A program made the position numbers and the translations under genes. Positions 47,623-56,317 of a stretch of DNA of 64,000 bases are shown one piece after another. Positions within the stretch are counted from its first letter, which is position 1, and each line of letters starts with the position of its first letter. The stretch spans positions 310,001 to 374,000 of the forward strand of contig NZ_JACYVA010000003.1 of NCBI RefSeq assembly GCF_014842075.1. The letters are read 5' to 3'. The notes under the pieces were generated by a model, which was given only the letters and a program-made list of their open reading frames with translations, made no database searches and was not told where the DNA came from. Source of the DNA: Sphingomonas sp. CFBP 13720. Its GTDB lineage: Bacteria > Pseudomonadota > Alphaproteobacteria > Sphingomonadales > Sphingomonadaceae.

Positions 47623-48789
47623 ATGGTCCGATTCCTCCTTGCGGCGCTGCTGGTATGCGCCGCGCCCGCCGCCCGCGCGCAACAGCTTGCCGCAGATGCC
47701 GAGACGCGCTGGGTGCCGTTCACGCTGACCGCCGCGAACCATCTGCGGTTCGACATGACGATCGACGGAAAGCCGGCGGTGGCGCTGCTCGATACCGGTC
47801 TCAATTACTCGGTGGTCAGCCGCGATTTCGCACGCCGTGCCAGGCTGGCGACGGGCGAAAAGGGTCCGGCGCAGGGCGTCGCGCTGGGCGGATCGGTCGC
47901 GGTCGAATGGGCGGCGACGCGATCGGTGGCGTTCGGCGCGCTGACCCGCACCGGCGGACGGGTGGCGGTGATCGAGCTGCCGCGCCTGCTGGCCAACGCA
48001 TCGACGCAGGCCGACGTACTGGTCGGCACCGACCTGTTATCCGCGCATGCGCTCGATATCGATTTCGCCCAGCGCCGGTTCCGGTTGCTGCCCAGCGGCC
48101 GCATGCCGTTCGCCGGGACGCGGGTGCCGCTGTCGATCCAGCGCAGCAGCGGGCTGTACCTGACCGAAGCGGTGCTGGGTCGCCGCCGGATCGCGCCGCT
48201 GCTGGTCGATACGGGCGATGGCAGCGCACTCAACATTTCGCGCGCGACATGGCGACAGGCGAACGTCCGCACCGCAGGCGTAACCTCGACCATCGCCTTC
48301 GGCGCGGGTGGCGTGGTGGAAGCCGGTCTGGCGGTGTCCGATGCGATGCGCCTTGGCGGGCGACCGACCGGCCCGATCGAGGTGCGGATCGAGGCGGATG
48401 GCGGCTTCGGACGACAGGTGCGGGTCGTCGGGCGGATCGGCACCGGGTTGCTGATGCGCCATCGCGTCCTGCTCGATCCGCAGGCTGGACAGATGGTCCT
48501 CCAGCCGGTCGACGCGCCGCCGCCGCTTCCTTTGCGCTCCACCAGCGGTCTGCTGCTCGGCTATGACCGCGCGCGGCTGCGGGTGCTGCATGTCATGGCG
48601 GGCAGTCCGTCGGCAAAGGCCGGGTGGAAGGCCGACGACCTGATCTGCGCGGTCGATGGCGCGCCGGTCGCACTGACCCCGGAAGGCGGCATCGACGTGC
48701 GATGGGGCACCGGCACGCCCGGCCGCGTCGTGCGCCTGTCGCTGTGCGACGGCACCGAACGGCGGCTGACGCTGGCCAGATTCTACTGA
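47623..48789 (+). CDS. Secreted two-lobed aspartic protease-like protein with PDZ domain
   Basis: 388 residues from ATG 47623. Signal peptide (MVRFLLAALLVCAAP, cleavage near ARAQ), then two retropepsin-like lobes, each with its own catalytic-type triad: ALLDTGLN (Asp57) and LLVDTGDG (Asp196). Each lobe ends with a hydrophobic segment (VLVGTDLLSAHALDID; GRIGTGLLMRHRVLLD). A C-terminal PDZ-like domain (about 305-388, VMAGSPSAKAGWKADDLICAVDG) completes it. Lobes and PDZ together suggest a periplasmic aspartyl peptidase with a single-chain pepsin-like arrangement; no function is established for this group. 52 nt after the cpaF gene. Confidence 0.8.
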   Translation: MVRFLLAALLVCAAPAARAQQLAADAETRWVPFTLTAANHLRFDMTIDGKPAVALLDTGLNYSVVSRDFARRARLATGEKGPAQGVALGGSVAVEWAATRSVAFGALTRTGGRVAVIELPRLLANASTQADVLVGTDLLSAHALDIDFAQRRFRLLPSGRMPFAGTRVPLSIQRSSGLYLTEAVLGRRRIAPLLVDTGDGSALNISRATWRQANVRTAGVTSTIAFGAGGVVEAGLAVSDAMRLGGRPTGPIEVRIEADGGFGRQVRVVGRIGTGLLMRHRVLLDPQAGQMVLQPVDAPPPLPLRSTSGLLLGYDRARLRVLHVMAGSPSAKAGWKADDLICAVDGAPVALTPEGGIDVRWGTGTPGRVVRLSLCDGTERRLTLARFY

Positions 48790-48879
48790 ATCCGCATATG
48801 TTCGAGCGTGACCGTTCTTCCCGAACGCGACTGTCCGCCGGCTACTGACCAACGATCCATCACGTTCGTGCGGTCGGAT

Positions 48880-49074
48880 CTATTCCCCGGTCAGCGCGAG
48901 CGCGACCGACAGTACCGTCGCGAGGATCGCAAGCAGTTGCACCAGCGTCCATGGCATGAACCCGACCCGATCGGGATCGCGGCGGCGTGCACGGCGTTGT
49001 TCGGCCAGCATCGCCGTCACGAAGATCGTGGCGCAGACCGCCGCGATGATCCAAGCTGTCGTCCGCAATTCCAT
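48880..49074 (-). CDS. Small two-helix membrane protein
   Basis: 64 residues from ATG 49074, in a short gap where no other gene fits. Two predicted membrane helices (TTAWIIAAVCATIFVTAML and LVQLLAILATVLSVALAL) flank an Arg-rich loop (EQRRARRRDPDR), giving a hairpin topology with the positive loop in the cytoplasm. I do not recognise the family. Divergent from the methyltransferase-like gene, 21 nt between starts. Moderately sure it is a real gene because hydrophobic and charged blocks are so clearly ordered. Confidence 0.6.
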   Translation of the reverse strand: MELRTTAWIIAAVCATIFVTAMLAEQRRARRRDPDRVGFMPWTLVQLLAILATVLSVALALTGE

Positions 49075-49095
49075 ACCCTGTCGCCGGAGAGCCTT

Positions 49096-49902
49096 ATGCG
49101 TCGCACCGTCCTGATCCTGCCAATGGTGTCCGCCGCGCTGATCGCGTTGGCACCCGCCCCCGCGCGCGTCCAGTCCCGACCGGGTCCGGTTGCCGCGGCG
49201 GTCGCGTCGCCGTTGCGCACGCCGGCCAACGTCGCGCGCGACCGGTATCGTCACCCGGCGGAAACGCTGGCGTTCTTTGGTGTACGGCCGACCGATACCG
49301 TCGTCGAAATCTGGCCGTCCGGGGGGTGGTACGCCGAAATCCTCGCGCCGTTGCTGCGTGATCGTGGCGCCTATTACGCCGCGACGCCGCTGCCCGACGG
49401 TGCGAAGGGCATCGCCGCGTTGCAGGCGCGCGACGCGACCGCGTTCGGCAAGATCCGTACCGCCGCGTTTCCCGTGCAGCCGGGACAGATGGGCGTACCC
49501 GACGGCGTGGCGGACAAGGTGCTGACGTTCCGCAACGTCCACAACTGGCGCTTCGGCGGTGCAGACCGTGCACAGGCGGCGTTCGATGCGATGTTCCACA
49601 TGCTCAAGCCCGGTGGCACGCTTGGCGTGGTCGAACACCGTCTGCCCGAAACGCGCGACGCCACCGCTGAGGAAAAGTCGGGCTATATGAAGGAAAGCTC
49701 GGTCATCGCCTTTGCGACGAAGGCCGGGTTCCGGCTGGCCGGACGGTCGGCGGTCAACGCCAATCCGAAGGATACCGCCGACTGGCCCGCCGGCGTGTGG
49801 ACGCTGCCGCCCAGCTATCGGCTGAAGGACGTCGACCGCGCGAAATATGCCGCGATCGGCGAAAGCGACCGGATGACGCTGCGCTTCGTCAAGCCGAAGT
49901 GA
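49096..49902 (+). CDS. Secreted SAM-dependent methyltransferase-like protein
   Basis: 268 residues from ATG 49096. Unusual in carrying a signal peptide (RRTVLILPMVSAALIALAP) before a class I methyltransferase fold: VVEIWPSGGWYAEILAP in motif I, FDAMFHMLKPGGTLGVVEHR as motif IV-V. Proteins of this group (COG4798-type) have no established substrate, and SAM is not normally available in the periplasm, so either the leader is a membrane anchor facing inwards or the domain is no longer a methyltransferase. Motif I lacks the usual GxGxG (here PSGGW). Convergent with phaR. Confidence 0.78.
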   Translation: MRRTVLILPMVSAALIALAPAPARVQSRPGPVAAAVASPLRTPANVARDRYRHPAETLAFFGVRPTDTVVEIWPSGGWYAEILAPLLRDRGAYYAATPLPDGAKGIAALQARDATAFGKIRTAAFPVQPGQMGVPDGVADKVLTFRNVHNWRFGGADRAQAAFDAMFHMLKPGGTLGVVEHRLPETRDATAEEKSGYMKESSVIAFATKAGFRLAGRSAVNANPKDTADWPAGVWTLPPSYRLKDVDRAKYAAIGESDRMTLRFVKPK

Positions 49903-49909
49903 GCGAAAC

Positions 49910-49936
49910 GGGGCGGCGGCGCACCCGCCGTCGCCC
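49910..49936. terminator. Shared hairpin between convergent genes
   Basis: GGGGCGGCGG and CCGCCGTCGCCCC form a GC-rich stem with one bulge and a 4-nt loop in the 43-nt gap between the methyltransferase-like gene and phaR stop codons. Probably a bidirectional terminator, though T-runs are lacking. Confidence 0.45.
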
Positions 49937-49945
49937 CCCGCACGT

Positions 49946-50497
49946 TCAGCCGAGCTTGTCGACCTTGTCCTGCAACCGCGCGAGTTCGGCGCGCAGCGCG
50001 GCCATGTCGTCAGCCTTGGTCGCGGGCACGTCCGGCGTTTCGCCCGGGTTGGTCCCCGGTTTGAACGCATGCGCCGCCGCTTCGAACATCGCGAGGTTGC
50101 GCTTGGTCATCTCCGCGAAGGGAGAATGGGCGAACGCACCCTCGACCGCTGTCTTGAACTGTTCCTGGTTACGGCGAAAACTGTCCATCGACGCTTCGAG
50201 ATAGCCCGGCACCATCGCCTGCATCGAATCGCCGTACAGCGTGATGAGCTGTCGCAGGAAGCTGACCGGCAACAGCGTCTGTCCCCGGCTTTCCTCCTCC
50301 ATGATGATCTGCGTCAGCACGTTGTGCGTGATGTCGTCGTCGGTCTTGGCGTCGACGACCTTGAAGTCGCGATGCTCGCGCGTCATCACCGCCAGATGCT
50401 CCAGCGTGATGTAGGACGACGTCTCGGTATTATAGAGACGGCGGTTGGCGTATTTCTTGATAATGACGGGGCTGCCGTCGGCCGCTGCCTTCTTCAT
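49946..50497 (-). CDS. phaR: Polyhydroxyalkanoate synthesis repressor PhaR
   Basis: 183 residues. The N-terminal DNA-binding domain reads IIKKYANRRLYNTETSSYITLEHLA, the hallmark of PhaR/PhbR, followed by the PHB-accumulation domain (ILTQIIMEEESRG, LLPVSFLRQLITLYGDSMQ) and a C-terminal coiled coil (ALRAELARLQDKVDKLG). PhaR represses phasin and its own gene and is released by binding to PHA granules. Divergent from the PhaC-like gene with 28 nt between starts, so a single PhaR site could govern both. Confidence 0.93.
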   Translation of the reverse strand: MKKAAADGSPVIIKKYANRRLYNTETSSYITLEHLAVMTREHRDFKVVDAKTDDDITHNVLTQIIMEEESRGQTLLPVSFLRQLITLYGDSMQAMVPGYLEASMDSFRRNQEQFKTAVEGAFAHSPFAEMTKRNLAMFEAAAHAFKPGTNPGETPDVPATKADDMAALRAELARLQDKVDKLG

Positions 50498-50525
50498 GCG
50501 AAGTCCTTGCGCGAAAGTTTGTATG

Positions 50526-51575
50526 ATGGGTACACAGGTTGATACCGCGCCGCAACACGGGCCAAGGCCACTTCCCTTGTTTCTCGCAATGTTGCGCAGC
50601 GAAACCGCAACAGATGCCGACCGGCGGCGACGGGCGCTAGCGGGGCTGAGATCGTATCAGGACGCGCCGCGCCCGCCACGTCCCGCCCGGCGCGATGCAT
50701 TGGCGCACGACGGGCGAATCGCGCTGCGCGATTACGGGGGGAGCGGGCGGACGGTGGTGGTGGTTCCGTCGCTCATCAACCCGCCGTTCGTCCTCGACCT
50801 GTCGCCCGACAACTCGCTGCTGGCATGGCTGGCGACGCAGGGGTTGCGCGTGTTGCTGGTCGATTGGGGCAACCCGACCACCGCCGACCGATCGATGGAC
50901 CTTGGCGATCATGCGCAGGCGGTGGCGCGGCTGTGCGCGACCCTGCCCGAACCGCCGCTGCTGGTCGGCTATTGCCTTGGCGGCACGATCGCGCTGGCGG
51001 CGGCGGCGTTCGCGCGGGTCGCGGGACTGGCGCTGATCGCGACGCCGTGGCGCTTCTCCGGCTTCGGCGACACCGCACGCACCGCCATCGCCGATCTGTG
51101 GACGGCCGCCGAGCCGACCGCCGACCGGCTGGGCCTCGTCCCGATCGAGGTGTTGCAGGCGGCTTTCTGGCAACTCGATCCGGGACGCACTATCGACAAG
51201 TTCGTGCGCTTCGCCGATCTCAACCCCGCAAGCGACGCGGCGGCGGCGTTCGTCGCGCTGGAAGACTGGGCCAATGCGGGTGCTCCCCTTCCCTATGCCG
51301 CCGGGCGCGAGATGTTCGACGACCTGTTCGATGCCGACCTGCCCGGCACCGGCCGCTGGCAGGTGGGCGGGCGCAAGATCGCGCTGCCCGACGTGCCGAT
51401 GGTCGAATTCGTCGCGGCCGACGACCGCATCGTGCCGGCGGACAGCGCGATCGGCCTGCCCGACCGGCGGATCGTCGCGGCGGGGCATGTCGGCATGGTC
51501 GTCGGGCGGCGGGGACGTCCGTTGCTGTGGGAACCGCTTGCACGCTGGCTAACTGCCCCGGTCCACCCTAAGTAA
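50526..51575 (+). CDS. Short PhaC-like alpha/beta hydrolase with Cys nucleophile
   Basis: 349 residues from ATG 50526 (50523 is also possible). Resembles PHA synthase: [30 protein letters not shown] and the nucleophile elbow VGYCLGGT with Cys150 instead of Ser, then [10 protein letters not shown] (catalytic Asp) and AAGHVGM (His). The 220-residue N-terminal region of class I synthases is absent; the length fits class III PhaC, but no phaE is visible. So it may polymerise 3-hydroxyacyl-CoA with a partner elsewhere, or be a PHA-related hydrolase. Lies between phaR and phaA, 31 nt before phaA. Confidence 0.82.
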   Translation: MGTQVDTAPQHGPRPLPLFLAMLRSETATDADRRRRALAGLRSYQDAPRPPRPARRDALAHDGRIALRDYGGSGRTVVVVPSLINPPFVLDLSPDNSLLAWLATQGLRVLLVDWGNPTTADRSMDLGDHAQAVARLCATLPEPPLLVGYCLGGTIALAAAAFARVAGLALIATPWRFSGFGDTARTAIADLWTAAEPTADRLGLVPIEVLQAAFWQLDPGRTIDKFVRFADLNPASDAAAAFVALEDWANAGAPLPYAAGREMFDDLFDADLPGTGRWQVGGRKIALPDVPMVEFVAADDRIVPADSAIGLPDRRIVAAGHVGMVVGRRGRPLLWEPLARWLTAPVHPK

Positions 51576-51606
51576 CCGGCAAACACAATTGGGAAAGGAT
51601 AGCCGC

Positions 51607-52779
51607 ATGTCCGATATCGTCATCGTAGCCGCCAAGCGTACGCCCGTCGGCAGTTTCTTGGGCGCATTTGCCGGGGTGCCGGCGCATGAACTGGGGCGGC
51701 AGGCGATCGCCGCGGCGCTGGAGCAGGCCGGGATTGCGCCGGAGGACGTGTCGGAAGTCATCCTCGGCCAGGTGCTGACCGCCGCACAGGGGCAGAATCC
51801 GGCGCGGCAGGCGTCGATCGCGGCGGGCTTGCCCAAGGAAGTGCCGGCATGGGGCATCAATCAGGTGTGCGGATCGGGGCTGCGCGCCGTCGCGCTGGCG
51901 GCGCAGGCGGTGGCGACCGGCGATGCAACGATCGTCGTCGCGGGCGGACAGGAAAGCATGTCGCTGTCGGCGCATGCCGTACCGCTGCGCGCGGGCACCA
52001 AGATGGGTGACGCCAGCCTGGTCGATACGATGATCAAGGATGGCCTGACCGACGTCTTCAACGGCTATCACATGGGTATCACTGCCGAAAATCTGGCGGA
52101 GCAATATCAGGTGACGCGCGGCGAGCAGGACGCGTTCGCCGTCCGCTCGCAGAACCGCGCCGAGGCGGCACGCAGCGAAGGCCGCTTCGCCGAGGAAATC
52201 GCGCCGGTCACGATCAAGGGCCGCAAGGGCGACACGATCGTCGATCAGGACGAATATATTCGTGCCGGCGCGACCGTCGATGGCATCGCCGGGCTGCGGC
52301 CGGCGTTCAAGAAGGACGGATCGGTCACCGCCGCCAACGCATCGGGTCTGAACGACGGTGCGGCGGCACTGGTAGTCATGTCCGCCGACGAGGCCGCGAA
52401 GCGTGGGCTGGAGCCGCTGGCGACGATCGTCAGTTGGGCATCGGCCGGCGTCGATCCGTCGATCATGGGCATCGGCCCCGTCCCCGCGTCGCGCCGCGCG
52501 CTGGAAAAGGCGGGCTGGACCGTCGACGATCTCGACCTGATTGAGGCGAACGAGGCATTCGCCGCGCAGGCGCTGGCCGTCGGCAAGGACATGGGCTGGG
52601 ACGCGGAGAAGGTGAACGTCAACGGTGGCGCGATCGCCATCGGCCATCCGATCGGCGCATCGGGCGCGCGGGTGCTGACGACCCTGCTGTACGAGATGAA
52701 GCGCCGCGACGCGAAGAAGGGGCTGGCGACGCTGTGCATCGGCGGCGGTATGGGCATCGCGATGTGCGTGGAGCGGTAA
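51607..52779 (+). CDS. phaA: Acetyl-CoA C-acetyltransferase (beta-ketothiolase)
   Basis: 390 residues from ATG 51607. Thiolase signatures: nucleophile Cys88 in [34 protein letters not shown] with the active-site His, and the second Cys in CIGGGMG. It condenses two acetyl-CoA to acetoacetyl-CoA, the first PHB step. Neighbouring phaR and the PhaC-like gene support a biosynthetic (PhaA) over a degradative role. phaB is not seen nearby. Downstream lies the AT-rich palindrome block. Confidence 0.95.
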   Translation: MSDIVIVAAKRTPVGSFLGAFAGVPAHELGRQAIAAALEQAGIAPEDVSEVILGQVLTAAQGQNPARQASIAAGLPKEVPAWGINQVCGSGLRAVALAAQAVATGDATIVVAGGQESMSLSAHAVPLRAGTKMGDASLVDTMIKDGLTDVFNGYHMGITAENLAEQYQVTRGEQDAFAVRSQNRAEAARSEGRFAEEIAPVTIKGRKGDTIVDQDEYIRAGATVDGIAGLRPAFKKDGSVTAANASGLNDGAAALVVMSADEAAKRGLEPLATIVSWASAGVDPSIMGIGPVPASRRALEKAGWTVDDLDLIEANEAFAAQALAVGKDMGWDAEKVNVNGGAIAIGHPIGASGARVLTTLLYEMKRRDAKKGLATLCIGGGMGIAMCVER

Positions 52780-52800
52780 TCGCCATCGCGTAACAAAGTA

Positions 52801-52904
52801 TTGCTGCGCAGCATTATTACAATAAAAATGATATTTATTGTATATAATATCATCGCTGCGCAGCAACGTTGCGTTCATGTGACATTCATGTCACAATCGA
52901 TTGT
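52801..52904. promoter_or_regulatory. AT-rich block of nested palindromes upstream of the second TonB receptor
   Basis: Four symmetrical elements sit within 104 nt: an outer pair GCTGCGCAGC flanked by TT/AA (52801-52812 and 52855-52866); inside it TACAATAAA-N7-TTTATTGTA (52818-52842); then TGTGACAT-TC-ATGTCACA (52878-52895), overlapping the perfect ACAATCGATTGT (52893-52904). The interior is about 85% A+T in an otherwise GC-rich window. The outer hairpin may end the phaA transcript, and the two downstream palindromes, about 105 nt before the receptor ATG, look like operators. Confidence 0.6.
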
Positions 52905-53006
52905 ACGTTATTTCTGGGTGTGCTGGCGGCACTTGTCAGTGCTGTGATAATCGATTTTTTGTTGCCTCGGACCGGGTTTGCCGGGTCGGAATAACGGGGC
53001 ATTTTC

Positions 53007-56000
53007 ATGAAACCATACCGTCTTCTCGGGGCGACCGCATTGGCCGGTGTCGCGCTGATGCCATTTGCCAGCTTTGCACAGTCGGCCGGCACGACACAGT
53101 CAACGCTACCTGTAGACTGCGTCGTGGGCGATACCCGCCCCCAGTGCGACCCGGAGGCTGACGAAACGGACCGGGGAGCGACGATCATCGTCACCGGCTC
53201 GCGCATTCGTAATCCCAACCTGACGTCGCCCGAGCCGATCACGACGTTCAGCAGCGCGCAGTTGCGGGAACGCAATTTCACGAACGTCGCTGATGCGCTC
53301 AACGAACTCCCGGGCATCCGCGGCAGCGTTACACCTGCTGGTGGGCAGGGTTTCGGACAGGGCACGAATTTCATCAACATCCTTGGCCTGGGGTCGAACC
53401 GTACCCTGACGCTGTACAACGGCCGGCGTTTCGTTAGTTCGAACGTCGCCACGATCTTCGCCAACGCCGGTGCCGGAACGCAGGTCGATACGAACATCAT
53501 CCCCAGCATCCTGGTGGACAGTATTTCGCAGCTGAACATCGGTGGCGCCCCGATCTATGGATCGGATGCGATTTCCGGTACGATCGACATTACGCTCCGT
53601 TCGCGCTTCAAGGGGCTGGAAGTCAGCGCAACCAGCGGCATTTCGGAACAAGGCGACAACCAGAATCTGAACTTCTCGGGTATCGCTGGACGCGATTTCC
53701 TCGACGGTCGTCTCAACATTACGGTCGCCGCTTCGCACGACGACCTGAAGGGCATGGTATATAACGACCGCGAATTCCTGCGGCGTCGTATCGGCGGAGC
53801 CACCAATCCTTCCGCAGCGCAGTCGACGTCCCTGCGTCCGGGCGGCATCGGAGCGGGTGGCGATGGCCGCCTGAACCCGGGTTACGGTTTCAACAATTCG
53901 CAAACCGATGGTAATCCCGGCACGGTCCTGATCCGCAACGTCAACATTCCGTTCCTGACCGCAGGCGGCCTTATCACCGCGACCAATCTTGCCGGAACGG
54001 ACGCGCGTAACCCCGCCGTGCCCTTCGGCGTAGCAACCTCGAACGGCCTGCAGTTCGCGTCGGACGGCAACCTGGTTCCATTCAATCAGGGCATTTTGTT
54101 CCCAGGGACGTCGGGATCGGGCGGTGACGGGTTCCGCTTTGCCGATTATACGCAGATCACGTCGGATCTCCGTCGTACGACGTTGAACGGATTCATCACC
54201 TTCAAGGCCACGGACCAAATCGAACTGTTCGCCGAAGGGACGTATTTCAAATCGCGCGCGGATGAACTGACGCAACAGCCGACGTTCAATTCGTCGCTGT
54301 TCGGCGGCCTGAGCGGGCCCGTCAACTATAGCGTCAACAACCCTTTTCTGAACGATCAGGCACGCGCACAGTTGGCGTCGCGCGGCGTCACGACGTTTCA
54401 GGTGTCGCGGGCATCTGACGATCTGGCCGACCTTACGGGCTACAACGAAACCGACGTCATATATGGCGTCCTTGGCGCGCGTAGCGAGTTCCGCTTCCTC
54501 GGGGGCGATTTCGATGCGGAGTTGTATGGTTCCTACGGCCGCACCCGTAGCAACGATTACGGGCAGGATCTGAACGCACAGCGCTTCATCAACGCCACGA
54601 ACGTCGCCCGCGATGCTGCCGGCAACATCGTCTGCACCACGGCGCCTACCCGTACCGGTGGCAACGGCTTCGCCGCCCCGGGCGGCACACCGATCGCCGA
54701 CGCAGCATGCGCTCCGTTGAACCTGTTCGGCCGTGGCGCTGCTTCGGACGCTGCACGGGCCTATGTCGTCGAACAGTTCGTAACCCGTAGCGAGCAGGAA
54801 CAGCAGGTGTTCAACTCCAGCCTGTCGGGCACGACCGGCGACATCTACGGCTCCGGGGGGATCGGCCTGAACATCGGCTATGAATATCGCCGTGAACAGG
54901 CGAGCTTCACGCCCTCGAGCTTCCAGCAAGAAGGCCGTGGTCGATCGGTTCCGATCACCGCCCTGTCCGGCGAATATGAACTGAACGATATTTTCGGTGA
55001 AATAGTCCTGCCTCTGATCTCGCCCGACCTTGACCTCTCATTTATCGAACAGCTGCAGTTGACCGGGCGTGGTCGTTACTCGCATAATTCCATCAACGGG
55101 GGGTTCTTCGCCTACACCGGCGGTGTCAACTTCGCGCCCGTCACGGACGTCATGTTCCGAGGCACCTATACGCGTTCGTTCCGGTCGCCCGGTATCACCG
55201 AACTGTTCCTGCCGCAGGTCAACACCTTCGCGACCGTTCCCGACCTTTGCCAGCCAGCAAGCCGCAACGGCGGACCGGCGCCTGCCGTTCGGGCCGCCAA
55301 TTGCGCGGCGTTCATCGCCGCATTTCCCGGCACCGATTTCAACACGCCCGATTCGGCATCCCTGGCAACCGTTCCGGCGCGTTCAGGGGGCAATCCGAAT
55401 CTGGACAACGAGGAAGCCCGCAGCTTCAGCTACGGCGTAGTGCTCCAGCCGCGATTCCTGCCCCGGTTTTCGGTCACGGTGGATTACACCAATATTTCGC
55501 TACGGGGCCCGATCGCCAACCTGACGATCGCGCAGATCGCTTCGGGCTGCTTCGACAATTCTTCGTTCGATACCAGCGATGTGTTGAATGCGAACAGCTT
55601 CTGCTCGCAGATCGCCCGCGACCCGGCGACCGGGCGGGTCATCAACAACCCGGCAACACCCGCAGCGACAAGCGGTTTCGTGAACGGCCAGCGTCTTGAG
55701 GTAAGCGGAATTCAGAGTTCGCTGAATTATGCGTTGCCGATGTCGGGAGCGGGATTGGATGGCACACTTACTTTCGCAGCCGACCTGCAGTATATCGATC
55801 GTCGCCTCAACGATATTACCGGTGTTGCGGCGACAAACTCGCAAGGGGTGATCGGCGATCCTCAGATTTCCGGACAGTTCCGTGTTCGCTATGTCGAACG
55901 TAACTTCGGATTGAATACCACCGTCAATTTTGTCGGTCAGCAACTGTTCAGCCGCCTGAACCGTGTTCAGGGCGTTGCCGGCAGCGGCACCGATGCTCGC

Positions 56001-56198
56001 GAGTTGGACAAGCTCGATCCCTATGCGGTCGTCAACCTGGGTGTCTTCTTCGATCCCGCAGACAATTTCCGTTTCACTATGGCGGTCAACAATCTGTTCA
56101 ACCGGCAGGGTCAGGATTATTATGGCGAACTGCATCCCAGTTCGTTCAACGATCTGATCGGTCGCCGCTTCAATGCCAGCGTGCGGGCCAGTTTCTGA
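53007..56198 (+). CDS. TonB-dependent outer-membrane receptor
   Basis: 1063 residues. Signal peptide (cleavage near SFAQ), a short linker with two Cys (38 and 47), a TonB-box-like GATIIVTGSR (about 57-66), the plug domain (VADALNELPGIRG, NGRRFV, IYGSDAISGTIDI) and a beta-barrel ending in the terminal Phe of NASVRASF. It belongs to the same broad class as the receptor at 16.6 kb but is divergent in sequence. No transporter, hydrolase or iron gene lies beside it, so the ligand cannot be guessed. It is flanked by a palindrome-rich promoter region and a strong terminator and so is a single-gene unit. Confidence 0.92.
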   Translation: MKPYRLLGATALAGVALMPFASFAQSAGTTQSTLPVDCVVGDTRPQCDPEADETDRGATIIVTGSRIRNPNLTSPEPITTFSSAQLRERNFTNVADALNELPGIRGSVTPAGGQGFGQGTNFINILGLGSNRTLTLYNGRRFVSSNVATIFANAGAGTQVDTNIIPSILVDSISQLNIGGAPIYGSDAISGTIDITLRSRFKGLEVSATSGISEQGDNQNLNFSGIAGRDFLDGRLNITVAASHDDLKGMVYNDREFLRRRIGGATNPSAAQSTSLRPGGIGAGGDGRLNPGYGFNNSQTDGNPGTVLIRNVNIPFLTAGGLITATNLAGTDARNPAVPFGVATSNGLQFASDGNLVPFNQGILFPGTSGSGGDGFRFADYTQITSDLRRTTLNGFITFKATDQIELFAEGTYFKSRADELTQQPTFNSSLFGGLSGPVNYSVNNPFLNDQARAQLASRGVTTFQVSRASDDLADLTGYNETDVIYGVLGARSEFRFLGGDFDAELYGSYGRTRSNDYGQDLNAQRFINATNVARDAAGNIVCTTAPTRTGGNGFAAPGGTPIADAACAPLNLFGRGAASDAARAYVVEQFVTRSEQEQQVFNSSLSGTTGDIYGSGGIGLNIGYEYRREQASFTPSSFQQEGRGRSVPITALSGEYELNDIFGEIVLPLISPDLDLSFIEQLQLTGRGRYSHNSINGGFFAYTGGVNFAPVTDVMFRGTYTRSFRSPGITELFLPQVNTFATVPDLCQPASRNGGPAPAVRAANCAAFIAAFPGTDFNTPDSASLATVPARSGGNPNLDNEEARSFSYGVVLQPRFLPRFSVTVDYTNISLRGPIANLTIAQIASGCFDNSSFDTSDVLNANSFCSQIARDPATGRVINNPATPAATSGFVNGQRLEVSGIQSSLNYALPMSGAGLDGTLTFAADLQYIDRRLNDITGVAATNSQGVIGDPQISGQFRVRYVERNFGLNTTVNFVGQQLFSRLNRVQGVAGSGTDARELDKLDPYAVVNLGVFFDPADNFRFTMAVNNLFNRQGQDYYGELHPSSFNDLIGRRFNASVRASF

Positions 56199-56221
56199 CC
56201 CGCGCTGACGAAAGCGATAAT

Positions 56222-56255
56222 GAGGCCGCCTTCAACGAAGGCGGCCTCTTTTTTT
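56222..56255 (+). terminator. Intrinsic terminator of the second TonB receptor
   Basis: Perfect 12-bp stem GAGGCCGCCTTC / GAAGGCGGCCTC with an AAC loop, directly followed by T7. The clearest Rho-independent terminator in the window, 23 nt after the stop codon. Confidence 0.95.
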
Positions 56256-56317
56256 GTATTTGATCCTTCGAAATGGCAAAGGCGATAACAGGCAAGCTGC
56301 GAGCGCAGGGGCAGGAT

